From NCBI RefSeq assembly GCF_000005505.3, contig NC_016131.3, positions 33,843,001 through 33,907,000 on the forward strand: a stretch of DNA of 64,000 nucleotides, read 5' to 3'. This document shows, one piece after another, positions 1 through 11,720 of this stretch (position 1 is the stretch's first letter; the number at the start of each line of letters is the position of its first letter). Origin of the DNA: Brachypodium distachyon. Its lineage: Eukaryota > Streptophyta > Magnoliopsida > Poales > Poaceae. Under the pieces are notes generated by a model, which ran no database searches, was not told the DNA's origin, and saw nothing but the letters and a program-made list of their open reading frames with translations. The translations under genes were made by a program, and so were the position numbers.

Positions 1-959
1 GCATTTAATGAACTGGATACCGCTAATCATTCCCCTATATGGCATTGGCCGGGTGACCTAGGCTTCTAGCACTGCGGCGAAATGGACGCGTCGATGGAAA
101 TCGATCCGTCTCTCGTAAGCTAACGTGCCTGCCCTGGTGTGTTCTACTCTACCGTCCAAATTGCACCCTTCCGTTCCGTGCATTTCAAACTTCGTACAAA
201 GCGTTACTACTGCTACTTCGGTACCACTCTTCCCTTCCAAATTGTGATAATGCAGTTTGGCATCGCCAATACCGATGCTAGCGCTACTATGGTCTCATTT
301 GATTCGGAAAAAAGATTCGGATAAAAATGTCTTAGGACCTCTTTCATTCCAAGAAATTTCATGGGAATTTCATAATCCCTCCATTCAACAAAAAGATGTC
401 TTAAGTTTGTCAAAATTTGAATGTATCTGGACATGATTTAATATATAGATGCATTCCAATTTAATCAAAGTTGACATCATTTGTTGGACAAAGAAAATAG
501 TATTTTATTCATATTTTTTCTCTCTGTATTACTACTTTGATCTGTAGCATTTCAATCATAGGAAAATTTCCCCTGAAATACTTTGCATGCGGTTTTGAAG
601 GAAAATGTCCACGAGACCCAACCTTGTGAAAATTTTCTTTTGGTTCTATGTGACAAATATGAGTAGCATACATGTAACCCCTCATGAAAATTCTTATATT
701 GCAAATTTGTGTGTTTTCTCTGACGGAATCAAACGGTTTCTATAGCAAATTTATGTGTTTTCTATTATATGCCATTCAATTGATGCCATGCCATTCGGTT
801 CATACGATTTTTTTCTATTACCGTGTCTTTAAAATCTTGTGAATCAAGGAGGCCTAGCCCTTACATTACGTTGGTTGTTTGACATGAATCATCGGAGTAC
901 AATATTCTCTACGTTGCTCTACTCTTTTAAAATCTGCATCTTTATGGAAAACATTTTAT
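1..959. other. Intergenic, no feature recognised
   Basis: AT-rich sequence without a coding region I can support. Short open frames here have no recognisable domain, no consistent codon bias and no splice context. Confidence 0.5.
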
Positions 960-1177
960 GGGCCAGTTCTTTTCGGCTTTCTGGACCGGCTTTTCCGAAA
1001 AGCCGCTCTCCCCTAGCTTTTTGGAGAAGCCGCCACCTAAATTTGATTAGGCTGCCAAATTAGTTTGCCTAAACAACTTTGGAAACCTAGCTAAATCTGA
1101 AATGCGGCTTCTACAGGAAGCTAGGTGGGGGCAGCTTCTAGGAGAAGCCAGTCTTAGAAGCCGAAAAGAACGCAGCC
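960..1177. mobile_element. Small MITE with inverted ends
   Basis: The left end reads GGGCCAGTTCTTTTCGGCTT, and the right end, reverse complemented, reads GGCTGCGTTCTTTTCGGCTT, so the termini are imperfect inverted repeats of about 35 bp. A TAT trinucleotide flanks both sides (957-959 and 1178-1180), which would fit a 3-bp target duplication. The 218-bp size and lack of coding capacity make it a MITE. Superfamily is uncertain (PIF/Harbinger-like or hAT-like). Confidence 0.7.
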
Positions 1178-1601
1178 TATACTTTGCTGTAGTTTCACGT
1201 GGTTCCAATCTAAATATCCAAAATTGTATGGTATTGAAGTTATGGATTTTTTTTCGCTCCGCTCTTTTTAATCTACTTTTGTATCTAAGCGGTGAAAAGA
1301 ATAAGGGGAATGAATAATTAAACACCCCTCTAAGCCCTTGTTTGTCAGCAATGAGCAAAACCACATATTGATGAAAAGGAATTGAAGGAAATTAAGATGA
1401 ATTACGATCCTTCATCATATTTCCCATTTCCCTTGGGTAAAGACATAGATGATTCAAACAAACAAAGTCTAATTGGGGAAATTCGGGAAGCTAAGCGAGC
1501 AAGTCTAAACAAACAAAACCAGATACTTTGTTACCGAACATAACAAAAAGGGGTCCAAATCTAACGGTGACATCCATACATTGGGCCACCTAATTTCGAA
1601 G

Positions 1602-2420
1602 GAGAGTATTCCATATTTGCCACTCAAATTTTGCCCGTATGTCCAAATGCCACTCAAAATTTCCTTGTTCTAAAGTTGCCACTCAAATTTTGTACAGGTT
1701 ACAAATAAGCCACTACCGTTAGTTGACCGCTAGTTGACCGTTAAGTAAGAGATAAAAAGACAATTTTGCCTCTAGATAATATGTTGATTTCCTTTACAAG
1801 AAAATATTTATTTCAGAGAACTTATAATTTCAGATTTTCACGATGTCAGTAACACACAATATCGGAGTAAATTTCAGCAAAAAATTGAAATGAATAGTAG
1901 TGATTTTGGCATAAAAAGTTGAAATGAGTGATAATGATTACTGGCTCCTCATGGTGCCACGTCATCTTCTCTTCCCGATACAATTTTTTTTAGAACTTCC
2001 GCTACAGTCGCACACACGTCACACACGTCGTGTGTCCGCTCTCCTGCGCCATGGGCTGTTCAGGTTCAATATGGGCCATTCAACACTTCATTCAGGCTAT
2101 GGGCCCTCAGCAACTCCGCGATTGGCACATGATTGCCCTGAAATTTACTAGACCATATGGCTGCCTAATTACTGCAGATTTGTTTCTCTAGTGATTCATC
2201 AATCATGACCCGCTGCAAATGTGGACCCAAGGGTATTTTGGTCAATATGAAAAAATTGATAATTGTTCATCTCTTACTTAATGGTCAACTAGCGGCCAAC
2301 TAACAGTAGTGGCATATTTGTACTCTATGCAAAATTTCAATGGCAAATTTGGAACAAGGAAATTTTGAGTGGCATTTGAGCATATGGACAAAATTTGAGT
2401 GGCAAATATGGAATTCTCTC
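1602..2420. mobile_element. Mutator-like non-autonomous element (Mu-type MITE)
   Basis: An 819-bp segment bounded by long inverted repeats: the left arm starts GAGAGTATTCC and the right arm, reverse complemented, starts GAGAGAATTCC. Similarity runs over 100 bp, including repeated 'TTTGCCACTCAAATTTTG' motifs. The flanks carry a 9-bp target duplication with one mismatch (ATTTCGAAG at 1593-1601, ATTTTGAAG at 2421-2429). Long TIRs plus a 9-bp duplication are the Mutator signature. No transposase is present. Confidence 0.85.
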
Positions 2421-2500
2421 ATTTTGAAGATGTTCATCGACCCTTTTCTTGGCACTTCAACTTTGCATGCGGTCGCCCCAAAACGGCAATGTCGAACTCC

Positions 2501-2714
2501 CATGGCCGTGGTGTGGTATTGTTCATTTTCTCGGTATTGTTCATTTTCTCTTGAGACAGTTCAAAGTTCCAAATATCATGAAATTTTGTGGATGCGAAAT
2601 TGTATGCCATGGCCGTGGTGTGGTATTGTTCATTTTCTCGGTATTGTTCATTTTCTCTTGAGACAGTTCAAAGTTCCAAATATCATGAAATTTTGTGGAT
2701 GCGAAATTGTTGTG
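2501..2714. repeat. 107-bp tandem duplication
   Basis: Two nearly identical copies of a 107-bp unit lie head to tail, starting at 2501 and 2608 with CATGGCCGTGGTGTGG. Each unit also contains an internal direct repeat of 'GGTATTGTTCATTTTCTC'. An open frame crosses part of it, but the product matches nothing I recognise and the period is not a multiple of three. Confidence 0.9.
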
Positions 2715-3500
2715 CATACGACTTTTAGAAGTTCGCGACGTTCATGTGTCCATTTTTCTATCCAACTATTCTTTCGGCCATGACTGGAATCTAGGACCGG
2801 CTTGACCTCCCAGTCAGATGGTTGTTGAACAAAAAAACGTCGGACACATCACGTTGTTCTTTAATATGTGAACTATATAGGAGCTCTGTCTTTGATATCG
2901 ACAGGGACACTTCAAAGTTTTCAAAAAATGTCTAAAAACTATTTTTTGATATATTTCATGCTTTGGTATCTGAAATATGTCCAAACTATGGCATTAAAAA
3001 AATACCAGAGTTAAATCGGCAATATCAATTTAAGTGTGTAATTCTTGTTTCTTGCACAGAACATGGTCTTTTATTATCGAAATTTTACAAGGTAACAAAT
3101 ATATTCGCAATTTCTGAAAATGTAAATTTGGAGCCACCGATACTCACAGAAGTACTCATTTTTCAGGACCCTTTTGATTCACATGATTGAAAAAGAATAC
3201 GGGAATAAATAAAAATGGAGCATTGTTGTGTCATGTCCACTTGAACCCTGTATAATTTTTGTTTGCCCCAATGTTTGTTTGATTGCATCAATGGATTTGT
3301 ACCAAGAGGTTGGACTGCATAGAAAAATTTCTCATGAAACGGAGTACAAATGAATAGTTTGAAAAAATCCTACAGATTTCAAAATTCGTATGAAAATCGG
3401 TTGAATAGAAAAGGCCTTATTAAGAGGAAGAAAAAAAAGATCAAATGCCACGCCTCTCTAATCCCTCGGATTCCAATACTCTCCTTTTACTCCTTCCGTC
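2715..3500. other. Intergenic / upstream region of the Mei2-like gene
   Basis: AT-rich DNA with no supported gene. It precedes the TATA box at 3501 and so probably holds the promoter of the Mei2-like gene, but I see no specific operator-like site. Confidence 0.4.
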
Positions 3501-3508
3501 TTTATAAG
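3501..3508 (+). promoter_or_regulatory. TATA box of Mei2-like gene
   Basis: TTTATAAG lies 70 bp upstream of the chosen ATG at 3577, in a local switch from AT-rich to GC-rich sequence. That spacing leaves room for a leader of about 40 nt. No ATG lies between it and 3577. Confidence 0.55.
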
Positions 3509-3576
3509 CCGTGTGCGCTTCTGTTTCGTTGTCCTGCGCCGGCGCTAGCCCAACCAAGCAAAGCAAAGAAACAACA

Positions 3577-5036
3577 ATGGCCGCCTTCTCCTCCTCCGCC
3601 TCTCGCCTCAACCAGACAGCCCCGCCCTTCTTCCCGCAGGCAGTCCTCCCCGCGCCCGCGGTGGCTCCGCATCGGTGTTTCCAGCCGCCCCAGCTGCACA
3701 TGCCAGAAGCGTACGGGTGGTGTCCCGTTGCTCGCGGCTGCTGCAGCTACTGGTGCCGCAGCGCGGGGTTCCTCTCCGTCTCCGGGGTATGGTCCTGCGC
3801 GTTCCCCCCGCCGCCGCCGCCGCCGTTGCTGTGCCATCCGGGGTACTGCAACTTCCCGGCGCTGCCGCCGTTGCTGTGCCTGTGCCATCCGGGGTACTAC
3901 AACTTCCCGACTCCGCCGCCGCCGCCGCCGCCGCCGCAGCAGCGGCCGTCCTGCTTCATCACCGACCTCAGCAGCGAGGAGGAGCAGGAGATTTCCCCAC
4001 GCTCCGTCCTCACTGTCAGGAACAGCTGCAAGGAGCTGCCCAGCTCGCCGCTGTCTCCGGCGCTTCCGCGGCGGCTCCGGCAGCTCCCTGCCTTTGAAGG
4101 AGCGAAGAAAGCGCCCCCCTCTTCCCCGCGGTGCCCACGCCTCGCCTTCGATCCCACGGCGGATGTTACGTCTCTGATGATTCGCAACATCCCCAACAGT
4201 TTCACGTACTAGCTAGTTCTTTCTTCGATTCTTCTCGCACGAACTAAACTAGCAGCAGCAGTAGTGCAGTACTTGTTTGGTTTTGATTTATTTTTCTTCT
4301 TTATTTCTGTTGGACATTGCAGGAAGAGGAGATTCATAGCCATCCTGGACCAGCATTGCGCTGACGAGAACGCCAAGCTCGACGGCGACGGCGACGGCGT
4401 CAAGTCGGAATACGACTTTCTCTACGTCCCCATCGACTTCGGGTACTACTACTTGTGCTGTTTAGTTCCCCTTCCAAACACCAGTTCCTTTCCATACAAT
4501 CATGCCACTACTTTCCAGCTAGGGTTCTTGATTGTATCCGATCTGAACATCTGATTCATATTAATCCTTCCCCAACTGGTGCATTTGTCTGATGCGTCTG
4601 TCTTTTGCGTGCAGGACGGGGTCCAACAAGGGATACGCTTTCGTCAACATGACGACGGCTGCGGCGGCGCGGCGCCTCCACGCACACCTCGACGGCCACC
4701 GCTGGCAGGTCGGGAGCCGCAGGAAGGTGTGCGACGTCGTGCACGCGCGCGTCGAGGTAACCACTTTACTCTGCCGGCCGATTCATCTTCATCTCTGCGT
4801 TTTTCTTGTGTGGATTCGTGTGCTAATCAACTAATGCTGGCCGCCGATTTGCTTGCTTCGGGTTTCGCGTGGCATATATGCAGGGGCTGGACGGCCTGGT
4901 GGAGCACTTCTCCGGGTCGCGGTTCCCCTGCTACGGGGAACGGGAGTTCTTGCCGGTGCGCTTCGATCCGCCGCGGGACGGCGTCCGCAAGACGGCGGAG
5001 CGCGTGGTCGGACGCCTCCACCACCGTCCCCGCTGA
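3577..5036 (+). CDS. Mei2-like C-terminal RRM protein (MCT class), 4 exons
   Basis: Exons by splice consensus and phase: 3577-4205, 4323-4442, 4615-4756, 4884-5036, giving a predicted 347 aa. Residues 1-195 are low complexity with two polyproline runs encoded by CCG repeats. From about residue 196 comes the Mei2-type RRM3: [12 protein letters not shown] (RNP2-like), [22 protein letters not shown] (RNP1-like), and the C-terminal block [16 protein letters not shown] then FLPVRF. This order is diagnostic of Mei2/TERMINAL EAR1-like proteins. With only one RRM and a short N-terminus it fits the 'Mei2 C-terminal RRM only' subgroup. Family knowledge suggests an RNA-binding role in meristem or reproductive development; the target is unknown. 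All three introns are short (117-172 bp) with GT-AG ends. The ATG at 3577 is the first in the frame after the TATA box and sits in AACAACAATGG. The usual lysine after 'IRNIPN' is serine (NSFT for NKYT). Confidence 0.9.
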
Positions 5037-5780
5037 TCGAACACCCGACCGGAGATCTATCTTGCATTCTATCTTTTCCTCGCAAGGCCGTGGATGGATG
5101 GACGGATAGAACGGGAGATAGATTTCATCTTATAATCTGGTTTAGATGTTGGTCGGTGTCGTCCTAGCTACAGACCCCTTGTCGACTTGTCGTAATGTAT
5201 GCCATGCATCGGGCCGGTGCAACACCTTTATTATGCCCTCTTAATTCGCGCGTTCATGGGAAAATTCTCCCCGTTCGGCCTGGAAAATTTGGAGAAGCCT
5301 AGCGTATATCTCCGTTGTAAAACGAATGCAAAATGCCGGCGAAACTCCTGTGAATCGAAGAGGGTCCCAAATTCTAATCTTATTACTACTATGTCGCATG
5401 TGTTGCTTCGTATGCTATGCTAATTAATATCAGAGAACCACCGTAATTCGAGTTGTTATTTTGTATGGTGTCTGATCATACTTCAGGTTTGACATCTTAC
5501 TCTGCCAACACCAAACATGAAACATGCATGCTCGTTTAATTTGATACTCCGTGCGTGCGGTACTGTTTGTATTTCTCTTTGCAAAAAGTGTGTTGGATGT
5601 GAATGATTTGAATTATCGAGAGTTTTATTTTCTGCGGGGAACGTATTGAGAGTTGAGGCCTTATTCTCAATACAACCCCTTCTCTGATGGTCTTTTCACG
5701 TTTTTTCTTCTATTTTTTTTTCTCTTGTCTAATCTTTCTATTTTTCTTTCTCCTGCGTTCCATCGGTGAGATAGTGCGAA
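5037..5780. other. 3' region of Mei2-like gene and intergenic DNA
   Basis: Presumed 3' UTR followed by AT-rich intergenic sequence. I could not fix a single poly(A) site and see no other gene. Confidence 0.4.
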
Positions 5781-5803
5781 ATGGTGAAATCTTCAGCCAA
5801 TTT

Positions 5804-6205
5804 CAAAACACCTAGTGTTGTTCGGATTTCTCGCGGCCGTGCGAGACAGCACAAACGTCCAAATGGTTTGCATGTTCCCCGCTGCCTCGAGAAAGATTTC
5901 GCCGATTCCTTCGGTGAGAATGTGCGGAATTTTGTGTACCACTACAATGTGAAATTCCGTCGCGATTCAACGGTGCAATCTCCGAAAAATTGCAAAACAC
6001 CGAGCGCTGTTTGGATTTCTCGCAACCGTGCAGGACAGCACAAACGTCAGACTTGTTTGCATGTTTCCTGCTGGTTCAAAAAGTATTTTGCTGGTCCCTT
6101 TGGTGGAACTGTGCGGAATTGTGTCTATTACAAGCTCGTGAAATTTCATCACGATCCAACGGTACAATCTCCGGCAAAATAAAAAACATCTAGTGTTGTT
6201 CGGAA
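5804..6205. repeat. 189-bp tandem repeat, 2.1 units
   Basis: Units start at 5804, 5993 and 6182 (partial), each opening with CAAAACACC-like sequence and sharing GTTTGGATTTCTCGC-like, GACAGCACAAACGTC and TTTGCATGTT blocks. Units are about 80% alike. The period is exactly 63 codons and a plus-strand frame stays open from 5781 to 6182. The translation has no domain I know, and no promoter or intron evidence supports a gene, so it is annotated as a repeat. Confidence 0.85.
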
Positions 6206-6414
6206 CCAGGTGGAAAGAAGAGAAAAAAATATTAATTAATGTACATCATGCTCTTCTTTATGAAGTGGTACGGAGTGATCTGGACCGTCCTTATGTTTTT
6301 GTTGGGAGAGAGGGTGTATTGAATCAGAAGTCTTGAGAGTTTTTTACTGTGAGCATGCATATTAATCACTGTTTTTCTCTTTATTTATTCTGGTTTAGGA
6401 TTTACTACTTCCTC

Positions 6415-6617
6415 CTATTCATATAGACGTATTTAAACATATATACATCTATATTTGAGCAAATTTGAGACAAGTAATATGAACCAGAGGATTACATGAT
6501 TTTTGTGGGGATAGTTTTCATATAGACGTATTTAAATATATATACATCCATATTTGAGCAAACTTGAGACAACTAATATGAACCGGAGGATTACTTGATT
6601 TTTGCAGGGATAGTAAG
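6415..6617. repeat. 99-bp direct duplication of a Stowaway-like segment
   Basis: The block ATATAGACGTATTTAAA begins at 6421 and again at 6520, and similarity continues to the GGATAGT motif that ends each copy. The sequence resembles the internal part of Stowaway-type MITEs elsewhere in the window (compare 47170-47260), so it may be two tandem remnants of one element. Confidence 0.75.
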
Positions 6618-7277
6618 CGAGCAACCACTTTTTCTGGTGAAGAAAAAACTAATTCTCAAACATCTTTTTTACTCGTTTCTCAAACATCACTGGCCAATGC
6701 CCATTGGGCGAGAATAGGCTTTGCAGTTTCCTGGCTTCATCTCACTATTTGCATGGAAGCATGCATGTTTGAGTAGTTTTAGGACGTGACCGGAGAAAAA
6801 TACGGGCAATGGTACATTTTAAATAATTAACCAATGCAATATTTACAATAGTTAGACGATGCAAACAAGTTTGCTCGCCGCAGCCCGCAGGTGACACGGT
6901 TCGAACAAAGCAGTACAACTTTTTTTTCCAGAGAATAAAAGCAGTACTGTACAACCTAACGTGGCATGGCAGCACAAACACTTTGCCAAAGAAAATCCAG
7001 AACTGGAAGCAAGTGCTGGCTACACTACTATGTTGATTCGGTGACAAGTGATCTAGTTGATGTATAACAACGACTGCGAGGGATTGAGCAGGTGCTGACA
7101 AAATGCACTAGTATAGTTTACCACACGTAAAAATCGCATTATATGTCTAAACATCAGGTTAGTGCGATGGTCGTATACTGGCGAGCTCGAGGGATGCAGA
7201 TCGATGACCGAGCTAGACTAATTAAGCTCCTCTCGGCTCGTATTGAAAAACAAGCGAGCTAGGTGTTGGCTCGTATA

Positions 7278-7526
7278 CTCCCTCCGTTACTTAAAAAATA
7301 TCATACTCCATTAGCTTTCATCAAGACAACGCTTTGATCATAAATTATTATATAAAAATGTGGTATATATATGACATGAAATCACAAGTATCATGAAGTA
7401 CTTTTGATAACGAATATAACGATACTAATTTCATGTCATATAAATTACATCTTGATATAGTAATTTGTGGTCAAAACATTGTCTTCATGAAAGCTTAATA
7501 TGACATCTTTTAAGGAATGGAGGGAG
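7278..7526. mobile_element. Stowaway-type MITE
   Basis: It begins CTCCCTCCGTTACTTAAAA and ends TTAAGGAATGGAGGGAG, flanked by TA on both sides (7276-7277 and 7527-7528). The two arms are inverted repeats over most of the 249 bp. CTCCCTCCGT termini and a TA target are the Stowaway (Tc1/mariner MITE) signature. Confidence 0.9.
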
Positions 7527-7752
7527 TAACGATTTGGAGGAACTTTTGAACTGGATAAACAACCAAAATTTACTACATCATCGGACGTAATTTTTCAAAA
7601 TTCGCTGCTTGTGTTCTTAATTACACATATATGCCATGTTTTCAAATAGACGAAACTCGTCGCTCCCTCGCTCCCTTACTCGCGCAACTCGTTCAGCGCC
7701 CTCGCAGCTCCTCCTCTCCCCTCCACTAGCTCCGTGGCTACTCCCCCTCTCC

Positions 7753-7975
7753 GGATTCGGCGCCTACGCTGCTTCTCCTTCCTGGAGTCGTCGCCGCCGC
7801 CTCCCCTCCATGCGTAATTGTCCTTCCCCGCCACCACCCCCGAAGGAAAGCTAGGCAAAGGCCGGATTCGGAGCCCACACTGCTTCTCCTTCCTGGAGTC
7901 GTCGCCGCGGCCTCCCCTCCATGCGTAATTGTCCTTCCCCGCCACAACCCCCAAGAAAAGCTAGGCAAAGGCTGG
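7753..7975. repeat. 111-bp tandem duplication, GC-rich
   Basis: GGATTCGG starts at 7753 and GGATTCGG again at 7864. Both units contain CTTCTCCTTCCTGGAGTCGT and CATGCGTAATTGTCCTTCC and end in AAAGCTAGGCAAAGGC. The period is 37 codons, but frames in neither direction give a recognisable product. Confidence 0.85.
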
Positions 7976-8333
7976 ATCCAGAGGCCGTACTGCTGCGCGC
8001 CGCCGGCAGGCTTGCCGGCGCATTTGCGCTCGTCGGCGATGATTTCTTTCTTTTCTAATTTTTCTGCAAATTAAAATAAAGGCTAAAACCAAAAGTTAAA
8101 AAATTAAAAGTCAAAAAACAAAAACTGAAGTTTTAGAAGAAAAGGTTGAAACATAAATTTAAAAAACAGGCCAAAACAAATTAATCGAGGAAAGGGGTTG
8201 TCGCAATTTGTTCACCAACTTGGCTCATGGTGATTGTCCACCAAATAGTTATGATCTAATGTTTACTTTACACTCATCAATCTATTTAAGGTATAATTTT
8301 TTATTCAATATTAGTCATGCTTGCAAGATCTCA

Positions 8334-11300
8334 CACTACCAGGATTCCAGAGTTTGGTGTCGGCTCAAAACCGTTAGAAATAGCCTAAAAACCGGCAGAA
8401 ATATAATTCGTGTCGGTCAGCCATCACGCAAATACTGTCAGAACTGGCGGGCCGGAGAAAAACCATTTGCGTGTTGGTGACCCGTCACAAATGATATTTC
8501 TGGCAGATATTTCTGATGGTGGCCGACACAAAAACATTTTGGTGTGCGGTTTCGTCAACTTTTAGTTTGATGGCTAACCCGTCAGAATTAAACAACAGGA
8601 AAACAATTTCTGTCGGTTCAATCGACAGAAATATCCGTTTTCTGACAGTCCAGTAGCCGACAAAGAAATAATAATGCCGTCAGAAAAACATTCTTTCTGA
8701 CGGTCCAATAACCGACAGAAAAATGAACACATTCAGAAAAAAAATTCACAATTGGGATCTGCAGAAATTTAATAAATAGTTCTAGATCAGTATTTTAATT
8801 GCAAGATATACGCACAACAATTAAATGCATGACATCAATGGCACATTGCATTCATCCAAATAAGAACCCGCAAAAGTCATACTAGACATCATTTTGTGTC
8901 AACATCACCATATGCTACTAGGTTCATCCATCAAAATAAATACATCACCGCGCTACTAGGATCAGCATCGGCTTCACTGTCAACATCAATTGTTGGTCAA
9001 GGCTCCAAGTCAATAGTAGTGTCATTGATCTCCACATTGATCAGCATTGGTTCCAGCACCATCCATTCCATCACTTTGGATCTAGATTAATTAAATAGGT
9101 CAGCCCAATTACAAAAGTACTGCCATCAGTTTCTTGGCACCATCAACATTTCAATTATGTTATATATCCATAGTTGACGAATATACCTACCTGAAACTGT
9201 ATTTGCACTTGTTGCCGACGAGGGAATAAGTGTGCTGGTGGTTCTTTTCCAAGCTCAGTAAAAAGCGGCTGCATCCATATGTGCAGTTCAAGAATTAATG
9301 GAAAAATTAGATAATCATCGTCGCACTTATGTGCTGAAAGTCATATCGTGCCACAAGTATTCTCCTTGAAATAAACTTGCCCAATGCAAGCTAACACATG
9401 ATATTTGAACCCACTCACGGATTGGTAACCGAGTGAATACTTCTACAAGGAGATGTTCAGGGAGACTACCAATTGGTCCATCACTTCTGTCTGCCATAAG
9501 GCTATCCGAGAAAGGACAAAGGATAAGTCCATCATCAATAATATAACAACCTATTGCTCCATTGACTGCTAAATACAATAGCATGAGTCAGAGAGAAACA
9601 GATTCTCCAGAGAGCAAAGAAACTAGACTTGTAAAGTCTATTTGATACAAAAATGGGACCTTTCGGATCAACGTATATACAGAAGAATATTCAATGCAAG
9701 AAAACAACAATACTCTGGGCTCCAAACCCTTCCAGACTTAACAATATTAGCTTTTCAGATTGCATAACTGAACAATTAAGTGGAGTACCACTTGAATTCA
9801 TAGCACTTAACAAAGAAATTATGTAGCAATAAGAGCTACTACCGAACACCCATTCAACTACAACACTTAATTTCTGTCAATTGCACATCACTCACAAAGT
9901 CACAATTGCACAAGCACAACACTCTATTTCAGTCAAAATGTAAAATTGATAGAACAATACAACATTCAAATTTATAGAACAGTACAACATCCAGATGGAA
10001 GGAGGGATAGAAGGAGAGGAAACTCACCCGGATGTCAGCCGAATCCCGCGGCTGTGGGCCCCAGGGCGGGCGGATCTAGGCCGGTGAGGACACCGGGAGG
10101 CGGGGTGGCGCCGTTACGGCGGCAGCTGTCGGCGGCGAAGGGGTCGGGGTGGAGATGGTCCCTGGGTAGGTGGGCTGGGGACGGGGCCGCCGTCGCGCGG
10201 GCACGTGGGGAAGGGGCGGTGACCGGGGACACCTGGATCTGACGGCGGCGGGGTCGGGGAAGCCCGAAGCCGGGCCGGGGCCGGCTCGTCCGGGTGGGGG
10301 AGGAGGGCGGCGCTCGCGGGGTGAGGGAGGCACGCACGGGGTGAGAAGAGAGTACAGGGGGAGGGAGGCGGCTGGGGGAACAGGGGGGGAGGCATGAGGA
10401 GAAAGTGAGAAGGAAAGGAGGGGGTATTTTATTTATACCACCCCTCAAACCCTGGGGCACAATTTTTGTTTTGTTTTTCAGAACAAATTTGAATTACTTT
10501 TGAAAATCGTTAGAAATTCATTTACATGAGAAAAGGTATAAAAAAAATTTAAAATTCGAAACCTTTGGACACTAGCAATTAAGTATGTTCTAATATGTGT
10601 GAAAATTTAATATGTGCGCTTTTGAACCATAAAACTTGTGCTTGCTTCACAAAATTCACCATTTTTTGCATTTAGAAATTGAAAAATCATTTTTTCTGAT
10701 GAACACCACGTGATATTATTGTTACAACATGTTAATAAATTGAAATGAAGACTACATCAAACAGAACCACATTGGTTGGATTTGTTATTAATTAGTTATG
10801 AGTTGATAAGCTTCATTTGCATTACTAACTTCACACTCTCATTCCAAAAGATCATATCACATCCTATGAGATGCCACCATTACAGTGCAATGTATAGTCA
10901 TTGTTCTTTCAATTGGATTCAAAACATTATGGCAACCTTGTTAGTTCCTAAATGGACTCCTAGTTGATTTTCATATTTTTCGGAGCACATTTGGGTGTTT
11001 TTTTTATAAATAAATTTGGCTAAAATACATATTAATTCTACATAATAGCCAACAAGTATAAAAAATTACCATACTCAAGTAGAATCTATAAAATATAGTC
11101 CTATGCATGTTCAATTTTTTTTAGATTCTTTAGAGCAAGATATATGATAGTTGCTTCACAAAAGTGATAAAAAACAATATTTGTGACGGTGTTATTTTTG
11201 TGACGGGTACATCATCACCGCCACAAATATGTGCTTGTTGTGACGGTGAATCGACACGTAAATAGTTAAAACCGACACGAAAATGTTGATTTTCCGTGTC

Positions 11301-11441
11301 GGGTTCTGGTGCCCGACACGGATATTAATATTTTCGTGTCGGCAATATTATGCCCGTCACAAATATGATTTTTGTGACGGTGATAACAATCGCTGTCACA
11401 AAAATAAAGCACCGTCACCAAACTCTGGTATCCTAACAGCG
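8334..11441. mobile_element. Non-autonomous CACTA-like element
   Basis: The left terminus CACTACCAGGATTCCAGAG is matched by the reverse complement of the right end, CGCTGTTAGGATACCAGAG, and both continue TTTGGTG-CGG. Subterminal zones are crowded with short inverted motifs: CTGTCGG/CCGACAG on the left, GTGACGG/CCGTCAC on the right. The outermost right bases have drifted (CGCTG for CACTA) and I see no perfect 3-bp target duplication, so the ends are good to a few bases. The interior has no transposase. It holds an F-box gene fragment on the minus strand and a GC-rich block at about 10020-10420 that looks like a captured promoter or leader. Confidence 0.8.
9345..9503 (-). pseudogene. F-box gene fragment captured in CACTA-like element
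   Basis: On the minus strand the frame encodes IGSLPEHLLVEVFTRLPI then REWVQISCVSLHWASLFQ and GEYLWHD, a clear F-box of the SCF substrate-receptor type. Only one exon-sized piece is visible. A possible acceptor CAG precedes it (ATGGCAG/ACAGAAG), but no start codon or substrate-binding domain is joined to it. About 100 bp further along the same strand (9187-9270) a second coding-like block ends at a GTAGGT donor. Known behaviour of CACTA elements makes transduplication the likely explanation. Confidence 0.7.
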
Positions 11442-11720
11442 ATCATCATCAAGAATAGTTGGGTTTAAACACATTTTAAATTGGATGTGCCATGCATTTT
11501 GAGGTTTTAAAAAGTAGAATTAGAGCTAGTGCTATGCATGCATGTTATTAGCCCGAAGTACTATGCATGCAAAATTAAACTAGTTACATGCATTTTGTCA
11601 GGTCTGCCTCACACACCAGAACAGTCTTGTGAGGGAAAGAAAGTACGAAGATGACTAAATCACATAAAGAACAAAATAATATTACCTAGGTGGATATCCT
11701 ACATGGCGATTTGTCGAGTA

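Noticed and set aside
3441..4205. Long open frames on the minus strand and other frames across the Mei2-like exon 1
   Set aside because: They are shadows of a GC-rich exon. Splice phase, RRM motifs and TATA position all fit only the plus-strand frame from 3577.
10035..10460. 141-codon proline/arginine-rich frame on the minus strand
   Set aside because: All six frames are open in this GC-rich block and no domain is present; treated as non-coding DNA carried by the CACTA-like element.
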